Source: Rhynchonema sp. JSB1_4
Taxonomy: Eukaryota > Nematoda > Chromadorea > Monhysterida > Xyalidae
Direction of reading: 5' to 3'
Assembly (NCBI GenBank): GCA_030248065.1
Contig: JASAMV010001714.1
Location: forward strand, 1 to 64,000
DNA: 64,000 nucleotides
A program made the position numbers and the translations under genes. Below are positions 13,456 to 24,545 of this stretch, one piece after another. Numbering within the stretch: the first letter of the stretch is position 1; each line of letters opens with the position of its first letter. The notes beneath the pieces are model-generated. The model ran no database searches and was not told where the DNA came from. It worked only from the letters and a program-made list of their open reading frames with translations.

Positions 13456-13590
13456 ATGCTCTATGTATTTTTCCTGAACACCGGCCGTCTGCTTGAACTG
13501 GACATTGAATTGGTCACGAAACCAATCAGCCATCTGCAGCTGGTGCTCGTTGGATATGTCAATGTGTCAGTGCAGGAACAAGTCCTATTG
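13456..13590 (+). CDS. RB1CC1: First coding exon of RB1CC1/FIP200 (ATG11/ATG17-like) protein; rest of gene not found
   Basis: One 45-codon exon reads MLYVFFLNTGRLLELD... and ends at ...QEQVLL before a GT donor at 13591. The pattern matches the ubiquitin-like N-terminus of animal FIP200/RB1CC1 and insect Atg17: Met-x-YVF-x-NTG, then a hydrophobic/acidic strand, then QVL. FIP200 scaffolds the ULK1 autophagy-initiation complex. The expected next residues (V-x-GG) and the long coiled-coil body do not appear in the following 17 kb, which are repeats, nor later on this strand. Either intron 1 is very long and the rest lies outside the window, the gene has been cut by transposons, or the assembly is misjoined. 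Assignment rests on 45 residues. Confidence 0.6.
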
Positions 13591-13662
13591 GTTAGCCTTG
13601 TTCATAACAACTGCTACTTGTGCCCATGGAGATACTCTGGAGCGGAGGGGGTACCTGCCTCC

Positions 13663-14088
13663 CCGTATTGTCGGAAATAGAACCCCCCCATTAATTGACC
13701 CCCCCCATTAATTGAACCCCCCCTAAATGGCTCGAAATCAAAAATAGAACCCCCCCATTAATTGACCCCCCCCATTAATAGAACCCCACCCCCAACGTTC
13801 ACCGTACCACAGATTAGTGGTATGGTAAGGCTGTGTTGTTGTGTCAAACGTTGTTTAAGCTTGCGTACACAACAGAAAGCAGCTTTCTAAGCATAATTGC
13901 CGCTGTTGAAGTTAGAAAATACCGAAATCAAGCCATTTTTATGGGCATTATTAACAATGATTTTTTTCGTCGGGGGTCCAAATGAAAAATATAACCCCCC
14001 CAATAATTGACCCCCCCATAAATTGAACCCCCCCAAAATGACCCCAGTGAAAAAATAGACCCCCCGGGTTCTATTTCCGACAATACGG
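13663..14088. mobile_element. U-family element, copy 1
   Basis: Terminal inverted repeats CCGTATTGTCGGAAATAG and its complement bound about 425 bp. Subterminal blocks repeat AACCCCCCCATTAATTGA. The interior matches the second copy at 36276-36704 almost completely. It sits only ~70 nt downstream of the FIP200-like exon donor. The flanking TA duplication is clear only on the right here. Confidence 0.75.
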
Positions 14089-14251
14089 TACCGTAAAACA
14101 GAGGTAGAGACAGAGGTGCCAATCGGGCCGGGCCGGGCCGAGGTTTTCCATGGTCGGGCCGGGCTCTTGTCCCGACATTGCCCAAAATATGGAAAAAATC
14201 GTGGTTTTTCATGAAAACCGCGGTTTTTCCTAAGGATTTAGCACTAGATTT

Positions 14252-14960
14252 ACCGTAAAAACCTACCGTAAAAACCTAAATAGAAGGGGGGCTCTATTAA
14301 CTCACTGACCCCATTTTGGGGGGCTCTATTACGGGGGGTGCTCTATTCCGGGGGGCCTCTATTAATTCACTGACCCGAACCTGAAAAATTGTTCCCAGAA
14401 ATACCCCCAAAAACCCCTAAAAACGGGTTTGAAAGGATGTTTTTTCGCTTGCAACCGCATTTATTCGTGTCTATTCGTCAATAGGAGGCGTATTATGTGC
14501 TCTGAACAAACAACAAACGTGCATAAATGTACCTGTACACCACTATCAAGCCTTGATACACTACAGTATAGGGGATGTTACTTTGGGGGGGCTCTATTCC
14601 GGGGGGGGGGGGCTCTATTAATTCACTGACCCCTTTTTGGGGGGCTGTATTACGGGGGGGCTCTATTCCGGGGGGGGGGGCTGTATTTAGGTTTTTACGG
14701 TAAATAGAAGGGGGGCTCTATTAATTCACTGACCCCATTTTGGGGGGCTCTATTCCGGCTCCGGGGCGGGGGCTCTATTAATTCACTGACCCGAACCTGA
14801 AAAATTGTTCCCAGAAATACCCCCCAGAAACCCCTAAAAAGGGGTTTGAAAGGATGTTTTTTCGCTTGTAATCGCATTTATTCGCGTCTATTCGTCAATG
14901 AGATGAGAGGCGTATTATGTGCTCTGAACGAACAACAAACGTGCATAAGTGTACATGTCA
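14252..14960. mobile_element. Cluster of nested W-family elements
   Basis: At least two copies are stacked: a second TACCGTAAAAACCTAAATAG start lies directly inside the first near 14264, and another copy starts near 14700 after a complete right end. Words GGGGGGCTCTATT and CACTGACCCC recur. The interior contains a shared segment with GTGCTCTGAACGAACAACAA seen again at 34640 and 35200. Confidence 0.75.
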
Positions 14961-14978
14961 CATGTGCACCAGCACCAC

Positions 14979-15366
14979 CAGTGTAGTTCCTGGGGGGGAG
15001 GGGGGTCCCCCACCTCGGGTACGTCTGTTCCCCCTCCATGGTACGTCTGCCCCACTGTTCCCCCTCCGGGTACGTCAGCTCCCCCAAATTTTACCTAAAA
15101 TAGGTAAATTTTGGCCTAAAATAGGCGTTTTTGGGCATAAAATGAGTGATTTTTAGGTCAATGTCGTCAAAAATCGCCAAAATACCTTTTCCTAAAAGGG
15201 GCAAAAATGAGCCAAATTTTCGACCTACTAAAATGACTTTTCTCCAAATTTGGGTCCTCCCCCCCTTCCGGGTCCCTCCCCCCCTTCCCCCCAGGTGCGT
15301 ACGTCTGTTCCCCCTCCGAAAAAAGGGGGTACCGCCTGTTCCCCCTCCGGACCAGGAACTACACTG
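14979..15366. mobile_element. P-type hAT-like element (word GGTACGTCTGTTCCCCCTCC)
   Basis: Ends are CAGTGTAGTTCCTGG and its complement. Three to four copies of a word ending in GTTCCCCCTCC lie near the two ends, around an internal core with TAGGCCTAAAAT-like segments. The same core occurs in Z-type elements that carry a different word. No matching 8-bp flanks are visible for this copy. Confidence 0.75.
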
Positions 15367-15376
15367 CACTGTGCAC

Positions 15377-15827
15377 CAGTGTTGGAGGTACTCTGGAGGG
15401 GGGGATACCTACTGTACCGCGCTCGGAGAGGGGGGATACCTACTGTACGTACCAGAGCCGATGGCCTGGGGGGGTTATGTATCTAGGGGGGTTTGGGGGG
15501 TTAGGTTTTGGGGTGAAAATTTTTTATGTGTTTATTATGTGTGGAATCGTGTGAAAACGTAGTATTTGCGCGCGTAGCGCGCGAATTTCGGGTAATTTGA
15601 GGTAAAAACCACTGATTTTGCACTAATTTTGGCCATTTTGGTCAAAAATTGGCACTTTTTGGGCAAAATCGGGGGCATACCTACTGTACCGGGGTGAAAA
15701 GCGGGGGGGGGGGATACCTACTGTACCATGCCAAACATTGGGGGGATACCTACTGTACCAGGCGAGGGGGGATACCTACTGTACTTGGGGGGGGGGGTAC
15801 CCCCCAACCCCCCCACCTCCAGCACTG
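15377..15827. mobile_element. R-type hAT-like element (word GGGGGGATACCTACTGTACC)
   Basis: It is flanked by perfect 8-bp copies of CTGTGCAC (15369-15376 and 15828-15835). The left end is CAGTGTTGGAGG and the right end the complement of CAGTGCTGGAGG. The family word recurs six or more times. The centre holds a GCGCGCGTAGCGCGCG palindrome typical of this group. Confidence 0.82.
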
Positions 15828-15958
15828 CTGTGCACCAGTACCACTATCAAGCCTTAATACACTACAGTATAGGGGATGTTACTTCGGGGGGCTCTATTCC
15901 GGGGGGGGGCTCTATTAATTCACTGACCCCCTTTTGGGGGCGGTATTACGGGGGGGGG

Positions 15959-16740
15959 GCATAGTAACTAGTGGCAGGGGGGTTGGGGGGTTACCCCCTC
16001 TTAGTACTTACCTACCACAAAACCCGAGGGGGGTTGTGGGTTGAGTACTTACCTCTCACAACTCCAAATCATACCTCTCACACAGTGTAGTGGCTGGGGG
16101 GGGATGGGGGGAAGGATTCCCACCCCTAACGAGTAGGTACCTTGCAACCACCCCTTGGGGGAGATGGGGGGGAGGGTAGGTACCTTGCAACCACCCCGGA
16201 GGCCTGTTTTGACATCATTGACCTGAAAATCACCCATTTTAGGCCTAAAAATGGCCATTTTAGGCCTAAAAATGCCGATTTTAGGCAAAAATTGAGGCGG
16301 TTAGGGTACCTGGCGCGGCGGTTAGTGTACTAGTGTACCTTGGTCGCGGCGGTTAGTGTACCTTAGGGCCCCCCCTCCCCCCCCAGGAACTACACTGCTT
16401 GCAACCACCCCTTCGGGGGGATGGGGGGGAAGGGTAGGTACCATGCAGTTGCAACCACCCCGGAGGGTACCTTGCAATGCAACCATCAATTTATGGTTTT
16501 TATAGGCAAAAACTGGTGTTTTTCGACCTCAAAACCCCAAAAATCGCGCGCTCCGCGCGCAAGCCTCCATATAATAGGTGTTTTAGGGAAATTTTCGACC
16601 AAAATGCAAAAAAGTACCAATTTTTCGGCCAAATTTGCAGTATAATGCATGCAAAAAACACCCTTTTTTCGGACCTCAGGGGTACCTTGCAACCTCCAAC
16701 ACTGTTTGTCCCTCCCCCCCCCAACCAAGGTGGATAGAGA
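15959..16740. mobile_element. Mosaic of X-, K- and Z-type element fragments
   Basis: An X-type start (CATAGTAACTAGTGGC) with GTACTTACCTCTCACAAC words runs to ~16080. It is followed by a K-type segment with the word GGTACCTTGCAACCACCCC, then a Z-type right half ending CCAGGAACTACACTG near 16397, then a K-type core and end. The pieces are interleaved and partly truncated. Confidence 0.6.
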
Positions 16741-16879
16741 TGTAGAATATAAAAAAGTTTTATAAGTCTTGCCTTGTTTTAAAAAGGTTATTTTTAAAAG
16801 AGCTTTCCAACTTCAAGTCAAAGAGATAGAATCAGAGGTTTTTGGGTTATTAGAAAAAAAAAAAAAAAACAAACACAAC

Positions 16880-17275
16880 CCACCCCCCCCCCCCCCCCCC
16901 CCCCCCCCACTATCTATCGTCAACAAATTCTGGGAACAATCTATCTATCGTCAACACATTTCGACCCCCAAAATGGGCATTTTTGCCTCAAAATGGCTCA
17001 AAATCGGTATTTTTTGTCCCAAATAGGCAAAAAATCGCGCGCTACGCGCGGATTTAGTACATCTATACCCATTTTCATTAATATTTACACATTATTACCC
17101 TACTTAATGCACTATACTATACCTTGATTTTTGGCGACCCCCCCCCACCATCTATCTATCGTCAACAAGTTTGGGTCGACACCCCAAGAATTAGGACTTT
17201 GGTCATCTAACAATCGTCAAAACATTTCGGGTCCCGATCTATCTATCGTCAACACCCTGACCAAGTACTACACTG
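16880..17275. mobile_element. T-type hAT-like element, left-arm copy
   Basis: This is the reverse complement of the right-arm copy at 26437-26911, ending CCAAGTACTACACTG before the flank CACTCGGG. It carries four or more copies of the complement of TGTTGACGATAGATAGAT. Its distal end lies in a poly-C run that joins unusual A/C homopolymer sequence, so the exact left border is unclear. Confidence 0.7.
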
Positions 17276-17284
17276 CACTCGGGT

Positions 17285-17659
17285 CAGTGATGTGGTCGGG
17301 GGGGGGTGGGGGGGGGTGTACCCCCCCCAACTGCTAGGTAGCTTTCTTGCTCCGGAACCCACCCCCAAACTGGCTAGCTAGCTTTCTTGCTCCGGTCACC
17401 AAGTAAAAAAAGTGTTGATTTTAGTGCCAAAATGACCATTTTATGGGCCAAATGGTCAAATTCGTTCGAATTTTCTCACACATGCACAAAAACACGCATT
17501 TTAAGGCTTATTTTAGCAAAATTACGACCAATTTTTATACCCCGGTTTTTGACTTCTCGACCAGATCCCCCCAATGGGGTACCCGGCTAGCTAGCTAGCT
17601 TTCTTGCGCCGGACCCCTCCAGCTAGCTAGCTTTCTTGCTCCGACCAACTACGTCGCTG
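17285..17659. mobile_element. S-type hAT-like element (word GCTAGCTTTCTTGCTCCGG), left arm only
   Basis: It is flanked by perfect 8-bp repeats ACTCGGGT (17277-17284 and 17660-17667). The right arm of the inverted duplication has the uninterrupted site near 26427-26437, so this insertion happened after the duplication, or was lost from the other arm without a trace. The family word occurs four or more times. Confidence 0.88.
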
Positions 17660-18981
17660 ACTCGGGTACGTCTTCGTTCCCCCTCCATGGTACGCCTGCC
17701 CCACTGTTCCCCCTCCGGGTACGCCCTGCTCCCCCAATTTTTACCTAAAATAGGCAAATTTTGGCCTAAAATAGGCTTTTTTAGGCATAAAATGAGTGAT
17801 TTTTAGGTCAATGTCGTCAAAAATCGCCAAAGTACCATTTTTTTGAGATTTTTTTCTTAAAAGGGGCAAAAATGAGCCAAATATTCGCCCTCAAAAAATG
17901 ACTTTTCTCCAAATTTGGGTTCTCCCCCCCTTCCGGGTCCCTCCCCCCCTTCCCCCCCAGGTGGGTACGTCTGTTCCCCCTTCCGAAAAAAAGGGGGTAC
18001 CGCCTGTTCCCCCTCCGGACCAGGAACTACACTGGTGATGACCCTGGCCAAAGTTGGTCCCATGATGCGGGTCTGAGATGGGATCCTAACAACTCGCTAG
18101 TCAAGGGTTGAAACATGTTTATTTTGCCTCAGAACACATAGAATTACTTCATGTAACCACGTTTTCTTCCCAACATGAGCGTTTTCCAATTTTTTTGGGG
18201 CATATTTTGGTCACCTGGGCGTTTTAAAAAAACGTTTTTTTAAAAAACGATTTTTTGAAAAAAAAAACGTTTTTTGCCCAACCCTGCTTGTGACTTCTCG
18301 GAGGGATACGGTACCCTACCCTCTGAGCGGCTGAGGGGGTACCTGTACGCCAGGTACCCCTCTCCTGCGCACTGTTTGCATGCATTGTGATGTGCCATAC
18401 GCTTGCGCATTTTTTAAAAAAAACATCGGGCGAACGGGTGCACGAACCAAACACTGCCGTGCAAAACGCCCAGCCTGCCTGACCACACTAATCTGGCTGA
18501 GCTCAGTGTCCACCTGTGGCTGCACACAGTGCAAAAAGTGGACATCTGGCCAATGCCAACTCACCGTGTGTGTTTTTCATAAGCACACAACTCAACCCAC
18601 CCACCCATAATCAAGACAACCATCACACAACCGCCAGAGCAAACTTTAATGTTTGATCAATATTTGGGTGTTTGCGAACGCTCGCATTTTTCTTCACCAT
18701 GTTTCTTTACTTTGTGTGGGCATGCATTACGTAGGTAATGTCTTTTCGTTGTCACTGTACTTTTCGTACTTTGAATATTTGCTCGAATTTTGGACAGTTT
18801 TCGGCTTATCACTGGGGCTGCTTGAGATGACGACAAGTGTTGACCACTTGAGGTGACGACTGCATCATTAGCCCACTTTTCCACAATTCTTTCGGCGCTT
18901 TCCCCGCTCACAGACAGCGCCGAATTCAAATAACCGCGCGCAGCCCCTCTGGCAGTTTTTTATCAACATTGTGGCCACAGA

Positions 18982-19341
18982 ATGCATATTCGTTTTTTAT
19001 CAATTTTTAACGCGCTCGGCTTTGTGTCAGTTGCACGCGTTGAAAAAATCTCTTTGCCCCACGTTATCATCTTTGTTCTGTTATTCATGATGATTTATCG
19101 CATTTTTACGTTTTATATGATAGTCGTGCAAATGTTGCATGTGCATTTGAGAACCAAACCGCTGTTTTGTCCGTCAACCGTGGAGATTCTGGTTTATCAC
19201 GGTCTGGTGTTATTTTACTGGGACTTCTTTTATCAGACTATTTCTTCAGGAATCCGGATTTTGAATTATTCGGATAATAATCTGTGTACAATTGGCAACG
19301 GCGAAAAAGTGCGCTACTTCGTGGCAGGCCACCCATCCTGA
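18982..19341 (+). pseudogene. Membrane-protein-like coding fragment in left palindrome arm
   Basis: An open frame of 119 codons includes a strongly hydrophobic run (IIFVLLFMMIYRIFTFYMIV) followed by LRTKPLFCPSTVE and YHGLVLFYWDFFYQTI. The right arm carries the same peptide on the minus strand (24817-25122) with few changes. It looks like a captured or relic piece of a multi-pass membrane protein. I could not assign a family. It is followed by an Arg/Gly-rich segment (RFAGRGGFGRGAG) and a GT donor. Confidence 0.35.
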
Positions 19342-19969
19342 GGACTCGGCGGCAGATCCGGTGGGCAGCGACGGGGGCAAGGTTTGCTGGCAGGGGAGGC
19401 TTTGGACGTGGCGCAGGTTCGTCTGAGATTTTTTTGCGGTTTTTGTTTTCTTTTTTCACTAGCAAGTGTCGCCTCGACACAACACATCTGCCAGGTCATT
19501 ATCCATGGCGGAGGCTGGTTTCAGTAAAAGCAATAAGCCGTATCAACTTGCTATGGTCGCACAAGACTTATAAGATAACCAATTTCGAATCGTAAAGAGG
19601 AACGACGGGCAGGAAGTTGCGTCGCGCGATCGCACACAAAACAGCAATAGAAAAAGTCAGACCCGCACAACGGGGGTCCTCGGGATTATTTCCAGGAGAA
19701 AGAGAATCACAAATAGCACAGCGTAGAGTGACGAACAGAAAATCAGGATTCATGAGAATTCTATAGGTCATTGGGATATTTTCGAAGTCGGAGAAACCCG
19801 ACAGCTCAGGTGATAGACCTCGGTAAACGAAACATTCCACTATACAGGCAAGTCACGTACACAAAGCTACGGGCTACTAGCTCGACCAACTACACCACCT
19901 ACGCCCAACACCTCACAAAAAGCAATTGTGAGGAAGTATACGCAAAACACGAAGCAGCCAAAGTCGATA

Positions 19970-20045
19970 AAGAAAAAAAAAAAACAAAAAAAAACAAAAA
20001 AAAAAAAAAAAACAAACAACAAAAAAACCCCCACCAACCCCCCCA
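19970..20045. other. A-rich/C-rich homopolymer block
   Basis: Long A runs interrupted by single C, then C runs. It interrupts the correspondence between the two palindrome arms and may be a consensus error or a low-complexity insertion. Confidence 0.4.
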
Positions 20046-20204
20046 CCAACTAACTTTCAGACTTCTTTCTTACTGCTGCAACTTTGCTTGGAAAATAACC
20101 GAACGCTAGAATCACGTTGGAATAGTTTCTTGTTTGTTAGCATGTCGATAGGAGCTTATTGAACTTGGAGGATCGAACAAGCAAGAAATCGCAAGTCAAC
20201 CACT

Positions 20205-20345
20205 CACTCTCCAATGGTCCGATCCAGTGTGGCGCCAATAACGATCTTTAGCCATTTGCCTGTGTTGACCTTTCCACTTGGTGCCCCTCCACCCCGCACT
20301 TGCCCACGACCGCCTCGGAATGGATTATGTTGGCCTCGAGCCGGT
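20205..20345 (-). pseudogene. RGG-rich exon-like fragment
   Basis: On the minus strand the frame reads NPFRGGRGQVRGGGAPSGK, then WLKIVIGATLDRTIGE, and meets a good GTGAGT donor. It resembles an RNA-binding protein's Arg/Gly box followed by a short folded piece. No further exons are recognisable. It lies in the left palindrome arm and has no matching piece at the expected place in the right arm. Confidence 0.3.
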
Positions 20346-20730
20346 GCACTATTGACTCTCGTTGGACGTTGATTCGGGATGGGGCAACCTGGACCAGGAG
20401 AAGTCGTACTTCATGATCATTTCATGTCTGATTTTGGTGGTTACGTGGCCATTTGGTGATGATGATCTAGCCACACTGATGATGATACAGTGCACCGCTC
20501 ATCCGTAAGAGCAAGTGAACAGGCACAAGCAAAAAACGTGCAGCGCATAAATCACCTTTGTGGGCAGCCTGGACCACGACCAGCTTGGACCACGACTTGG
20601 CATTGGCAAATTTTACATGACCAGTATATTTTGTGATATAGTTGGACCAGCTTAAAGGTGCTGGTTAACAACCCTTCGACCGCGCTTGATCTTGGGGGTA
20701 GTATATTTTAACAAAGTTTGGACATCGTGT

Positions 20731-21477
20731 TAGGGAGGCGTGGTCAACCACACCACACAACCACACTTTTGGAAAGTACGACAGGCGAAAAAGCACGCGC
20801 ACCGACACCGACAGTGAAAAAATGACCACACCGACAGTAAAACCAGTTTGCCTTTTTTAGCCCTAAAACTTATTTTTAGACTAAAATGCCTTTTTACAAA
20901 AACCGGTGTGTTGTGACTTCTCACCTAAAAAGAGGGATCAAATACCAAAACAAAAAACAATTATGAACTTTGTATGATAGGATAGGCTGTCTCTTTGTCG
21001 AGGAACAAACAGGTTCTGTCCGCCTCTCACTCTCAGTGAAACATTCAACGTTGGAACCAGACACTGCTGAAGTTGTTGTCCTAGCGTATCTACCCACGTG
21101 CAATACTTTACAATTGAGTGTATCTGATGTGATGGAGAATAATGATGTATCGGTGTCCTTCGCAAATAACTCGTATTATATTTCTCATTCTGTCGCATGT
21201 CTTTCCAAACCAAAAAACCGGCCCCCGCCAACGAATTGTCGTTCAAAACCAGCGCTTGGCGCTTTTTTATATGTTGTGGACAACTAAAGAACATAATCAG
21301 TACGAAATATATTTTTTTTCTAATAGTAGTTGGCTGCCGAAAAATTGGGGACCGACACTACCGACACCTGAAAAAAACCGACACTTTTGTGGACCGACAC
21401 CGACACCGACACCGACACCGACATTAGTAGTGTCGGTACCTACACCGACTTTTTTCCGACACCGACGCCGATCCCTA
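20731..21477. mobile_element. Q-type hAT-like element, internally deleted copy, left arm only
   Basis: It is flanked by perfect 8-bp repeats CATCGTGT (20723-20730 and 21478-21485). The ends are TAGGGAGGCGTGG and the complement of TAGGGATCGGCGTCGG, with CCGACA tandem words inside both. Compared with the 56.9-58.1 kb copy it lacks the zinc-finger reading frame. The right arm shows the uninterrupted site near 22425-22440. Confidence 0.88.
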
Positions 21478-22440
21478 CATCGTGTTACTCGACCCTAATC
21501 TGGCGAACCGATTGGTTGCTTCCTGATGTTTCACGGCCACGTTGAAGTTTGCCTCTGGTGAAAAAGACCGAAAAATTTTGAAACGCTGCTGTGACACGAA
21601 TAGGCTGTTTCAAAGTTTGACACTAGAGTGACAGCAACCTCCAACAGTGTGCCGAAAACCGCAATGCACAATAGCTATTGAAACGTCCGCATTGTTGAAT
21701 AAAAAATAAAAGGTTTCAGAAACCTGGCCATATTTTGTTAGGATTTTTTACTCGTATAATTTTAAGCATCTGTGGTGAATGAAATAAGTTGTCAATTACA
21801 AATAAAAATCCTCTAATTATCAAGTTTTTTGTTTGTGCTCCCCAGTTTTCAAAACCCTACACAGCTCACACAATGTTTACCACAACATGCGCGAGGCAGC
21901 CATTCCACAGCGCACACACACAACAAAGCTTGCCAGCTGCAACATTACTGTGTTGTCGCTGTGCCGGCTGTGTGTTGTCGTTGTGTGTGCGCTGTGGAAT
22001 GGCTGCCTTGCGCATGTTGTGGTAAACATTGTGTGAGCTGTGTAGGGTTTTGAAAACTGGGAAGCACAAACAAAAAATTTGATAATTAGAGGATTTTTAT
22101 TTGTAATTGACAACTTATTTCATTCACCACAGATGCTTAAAATTATACGAGTAGAAAATCCTAACAAAAAATGGCCAGGTTTCTGAAACCTTTTATTTTT
22201 TTATTCAACAATGCGGACGTTTCAATAGCTATTGTGCATTGCGGTTTTCGGCACACTGTTGGAGGTTGCTGTCACTCCAGTATCAAACTTTGAAACCGCC
22301 TATGCGTGTCACAGCAGCGTTTCAACTTTTTCGGTTTTTTTCGCTAGGGGCAAATTTCAACGTGGCCGTGAAACATCAGGAAGCAACCAATTGGCTCGTC
22401 AGATTAGGGTCGAGTGACACGATGTCCAAACTTTGTTTAT
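21478..22440. repeat. Central ~960-bp palindrome (foldback core)
   Basis: Arms of about 475 bp read as near-perfect reverse complements with a loop of only a few bases near 21955. It ends at ...GTCGAGTGACACGATG, matching CATCGTGTTACTCGAC on the left. A TGAAACATC motif occurs in each arm (~21527 and ~22364). No coding function is evident. Confidence 0.88.
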
Positions 22441-22450
22441 ATATACTATA

Positions 22451-22685
22451 GTAAATTTCCAAATTCGCTGCCGCACAGTAAAATACGCCCCATAGTTAAT
22501 GTCAAGTTATAAACCCGAACGCTAACCACGCGCGGTTCTGAAACATTGCGCGCAGCTGCCTGGCTTTCTGGCAAGCTGCGTGTGTGCTGGTTGTGCGAAT
22601 GTTTCAGAAGTTGATTTTCGGGTTTAGAACCTGACATTAACTATGGGGCGTACTTTACTGTGCGGCAGCGAATTTGGAAATTTAC
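22451..22685. mobile_element. Foldback MITE (ends GTAAATTTCCAAATTCG), right arm only
   Basis: A 235-bp element whose ends form a long inverted repeat starting GTAAATTTCC, flanked by TA. The left arm has the site without the insertion near 20700. TGAAACATT motifs lie in both arms of the hairpin around 22540 and 22598. The same end sequence bounds the element at 28334-28598. Confidence 0.8.
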
Positions 22686-22699
22686 TATACCCCCCAAGA

Positions 22700-24000
22700 T
22701 CAAGCGCGGTCGAAGGGTTGTTAAAGCGGGGGTGCAATAACCGTTTTTCAAAAAACAGCACCTTATTTTTATGATGAAAATATAAAATAGACATCCCAAT
22801 GATCATTTCTTGAAGAGAAACCCCATTCAAAAATGCCGTTTTATCTCTGAAATGGTTGCCGAAAGGTTCCTCTTTGTTCGCAATATCGACGCTGGTGTAG
22901 TTACATTTTTCCTGATAATCAGGCAGCTGTGGTTTGGAATGGTTTTCATTAGCAGGATACGCTGGCGCGCTTGAATATTCTCGGAACAGAAAGGTCATTT
23001 GTCGTGTGAGCTTCAAAAGGCCCCAGTTGCGATTCTGAGACCAGTTCTGGAACGAACTTGTTTGTACACTATTCGTATTGTCCAACATGACGTATACCGA
23101 ATTGACATCGGTGTCCAAAAGGGGTACCGACCGGACAGTGGACGCCGATGACCCAGCGCACAAGATGTCCATCGGTTCGTATATTTACAAATAGCGAAAC
23201 ATTTCTTGTCGCCCCACCATTACGCGCTCTTATTCATTCCGACAACCGGAAATGTTTCGCTATTTGTATATATATGAGCTGATGGTCACCTTGCGCGCCT
23301 GGTCGTCGGCGTCCACCGTCAGATTGGTACCCTTTTGGACACCGATGTCAATTCGGGACACGTTGTGTTGGACAATACGAATAGTGTACAAACAAGTTCG
23401 TTCCAGAACTGGTCTCAGAATCACAATTGGGGCCTTTTGAAGCTTACACGAGAAATGACTTTTCTGTTCCGAGATATTGGTCGCACAATGACTATATAAG
23501 AATTGGTCAAATTTTTTTCCTGAATCGTAAAGAGGGAAAGTGACGGGGCAATGACGTTGAGTTGCATGATCGCACACAAAGTATGTGGTAAAGAGAATGT
23601 TTCAGACCTGCGGCAACGTGGTTGATCTGCTAGATTATTTTTAGCTGTAAATGTTTTGTCAAAAATACAAGTAGCATAGTGGTTAAGGTTGAACCTGAAG
23701 ATCAGGGTAGATGAATTCTGATTTAGTCATTGTGCGACCAATATTCAAGCGCGCCAGCGTATCCATCTAATGAAAACCATTCCAAACCACAGCTGCCTGA
23801 TTTTCAGGAAAAATGTAACTACACCAGCGTCGATTTTGCGAACAAAGAGGAACCTTTCGGCGACCACTTCAGATATAAAACGGCATTTTTGAATGGGGGT
23901 TTCTCTTCAAGAAATGATCAATGGGATGTCTATTTTAAATTTTCGTCATAAAAAGAAGGTGCTGATTTCCGAAAAACGGTTATTGCACCCTGGCTTTAAC
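22700..24000. repeat. Second internal palindrome, right arm (centre near 23.22 kb)
   Basis: 22700-23185 is repeated reverse-complemented at 23270-24000, interrupted there by a 265-bp MITE. Both halves contain a long coding-like segment: about 150 residues are open on the minus strand at 22624-23172, including SFQNWSQN, LTRQMTFLFREYSSAP and KEEPFGNHFRDKTAFLNG. Because both halves carry it, it is probably a captured gene piece rather than an active exon. I do not recognise the family. Confidence 0.7.
23477..23741. mobile_element. TA-target MITE (ends TTGGTCGCACAATG), copy 1
   Basis: The 265-bp element has inverted ends TTGGTCGCACAATGACTATA and complement, flanked by TA on both sides. The mirror half of the surrounding palindrome preserves the empty site (...TTCCGAGAATATTCAAGCG... 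near 22975). This fits a Tc1/mariner-type non-autonomous element. A TGAAACATT motif (as AATGTTTCA) is at ~23600. Confidence 0.85.
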
Positions 24001-24070
24001 CAGCAGCTTTAAAAGTTGTTTCCGTCGTGTAGTGGAACAACTTCTACGCTGGCCGAAATTAGTGTTTGCT

Positions 24071-24545
24071 ATTGGTCGCACAATGGGTGAAATTTTCAAA
24101 ACGATGTAAAGGTCAGTTGGGCGTAAAGGTCGGTGTAAAGTTCGGTCGAAAGCTCGGTCGGCGTAGCTTTGTGTAAACGTGAAACATTGCCTGTTATTAA
24201 CGTGGAATGTTTCAAGTTTACACCGAGGTCTATCACACTGAGCTGTCGACCGAGCTTTCCACCGACTTCGAAAATATCACCCAATGACCATATAAGAATT
24301 CATCAAATGAATCCTGATTTTCATGTTCAGTCACTCTAACCGCTGTGCTATTTGTGATTCTCACAAAACATTTTCACCTGAAAATAATCCAGCAGAGGAC
24401 CCCCGTTGCTGCGGGTCTGAAACATTTTGATGACTGCATGTTTTGTGTGCGATCGCGCAACACAACGTCACTGCCCCGTCATTTTCCCTCTTTACGATTC
24501 AGGAAAAAAATTGACCTATTCTTATAAAGTCATTGTGCGACCAAT
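24071..24545. mobile_element. TA-target MITE-related composite (ends TTGGTCGCACAATG)
   Basis: The same ends as the 265-bp MITE bound about 475 bp flanked by TA. Inside is a smaller hairpin whose middle contains GTGAAACATTG and GGAATGTTTCA about 30 nt apart. Confidence 0.65.

Noticed and set aside
15146..15562. Proline-rich protein genes in the C-rich repeats (also 27536-27892 and similar)
   Set aside because: The open frames are translations of G/C-tract words in transposon ends; they recur in every copy and in all frames and have no splice or start context.
21377..21425. Aspartate/histidine-repeat peptide or microsatellite of independent origin
   Set aside because: The CCGACA repeats are the subterminal words of the Q-type transposon and occur at the same place in its other copy.
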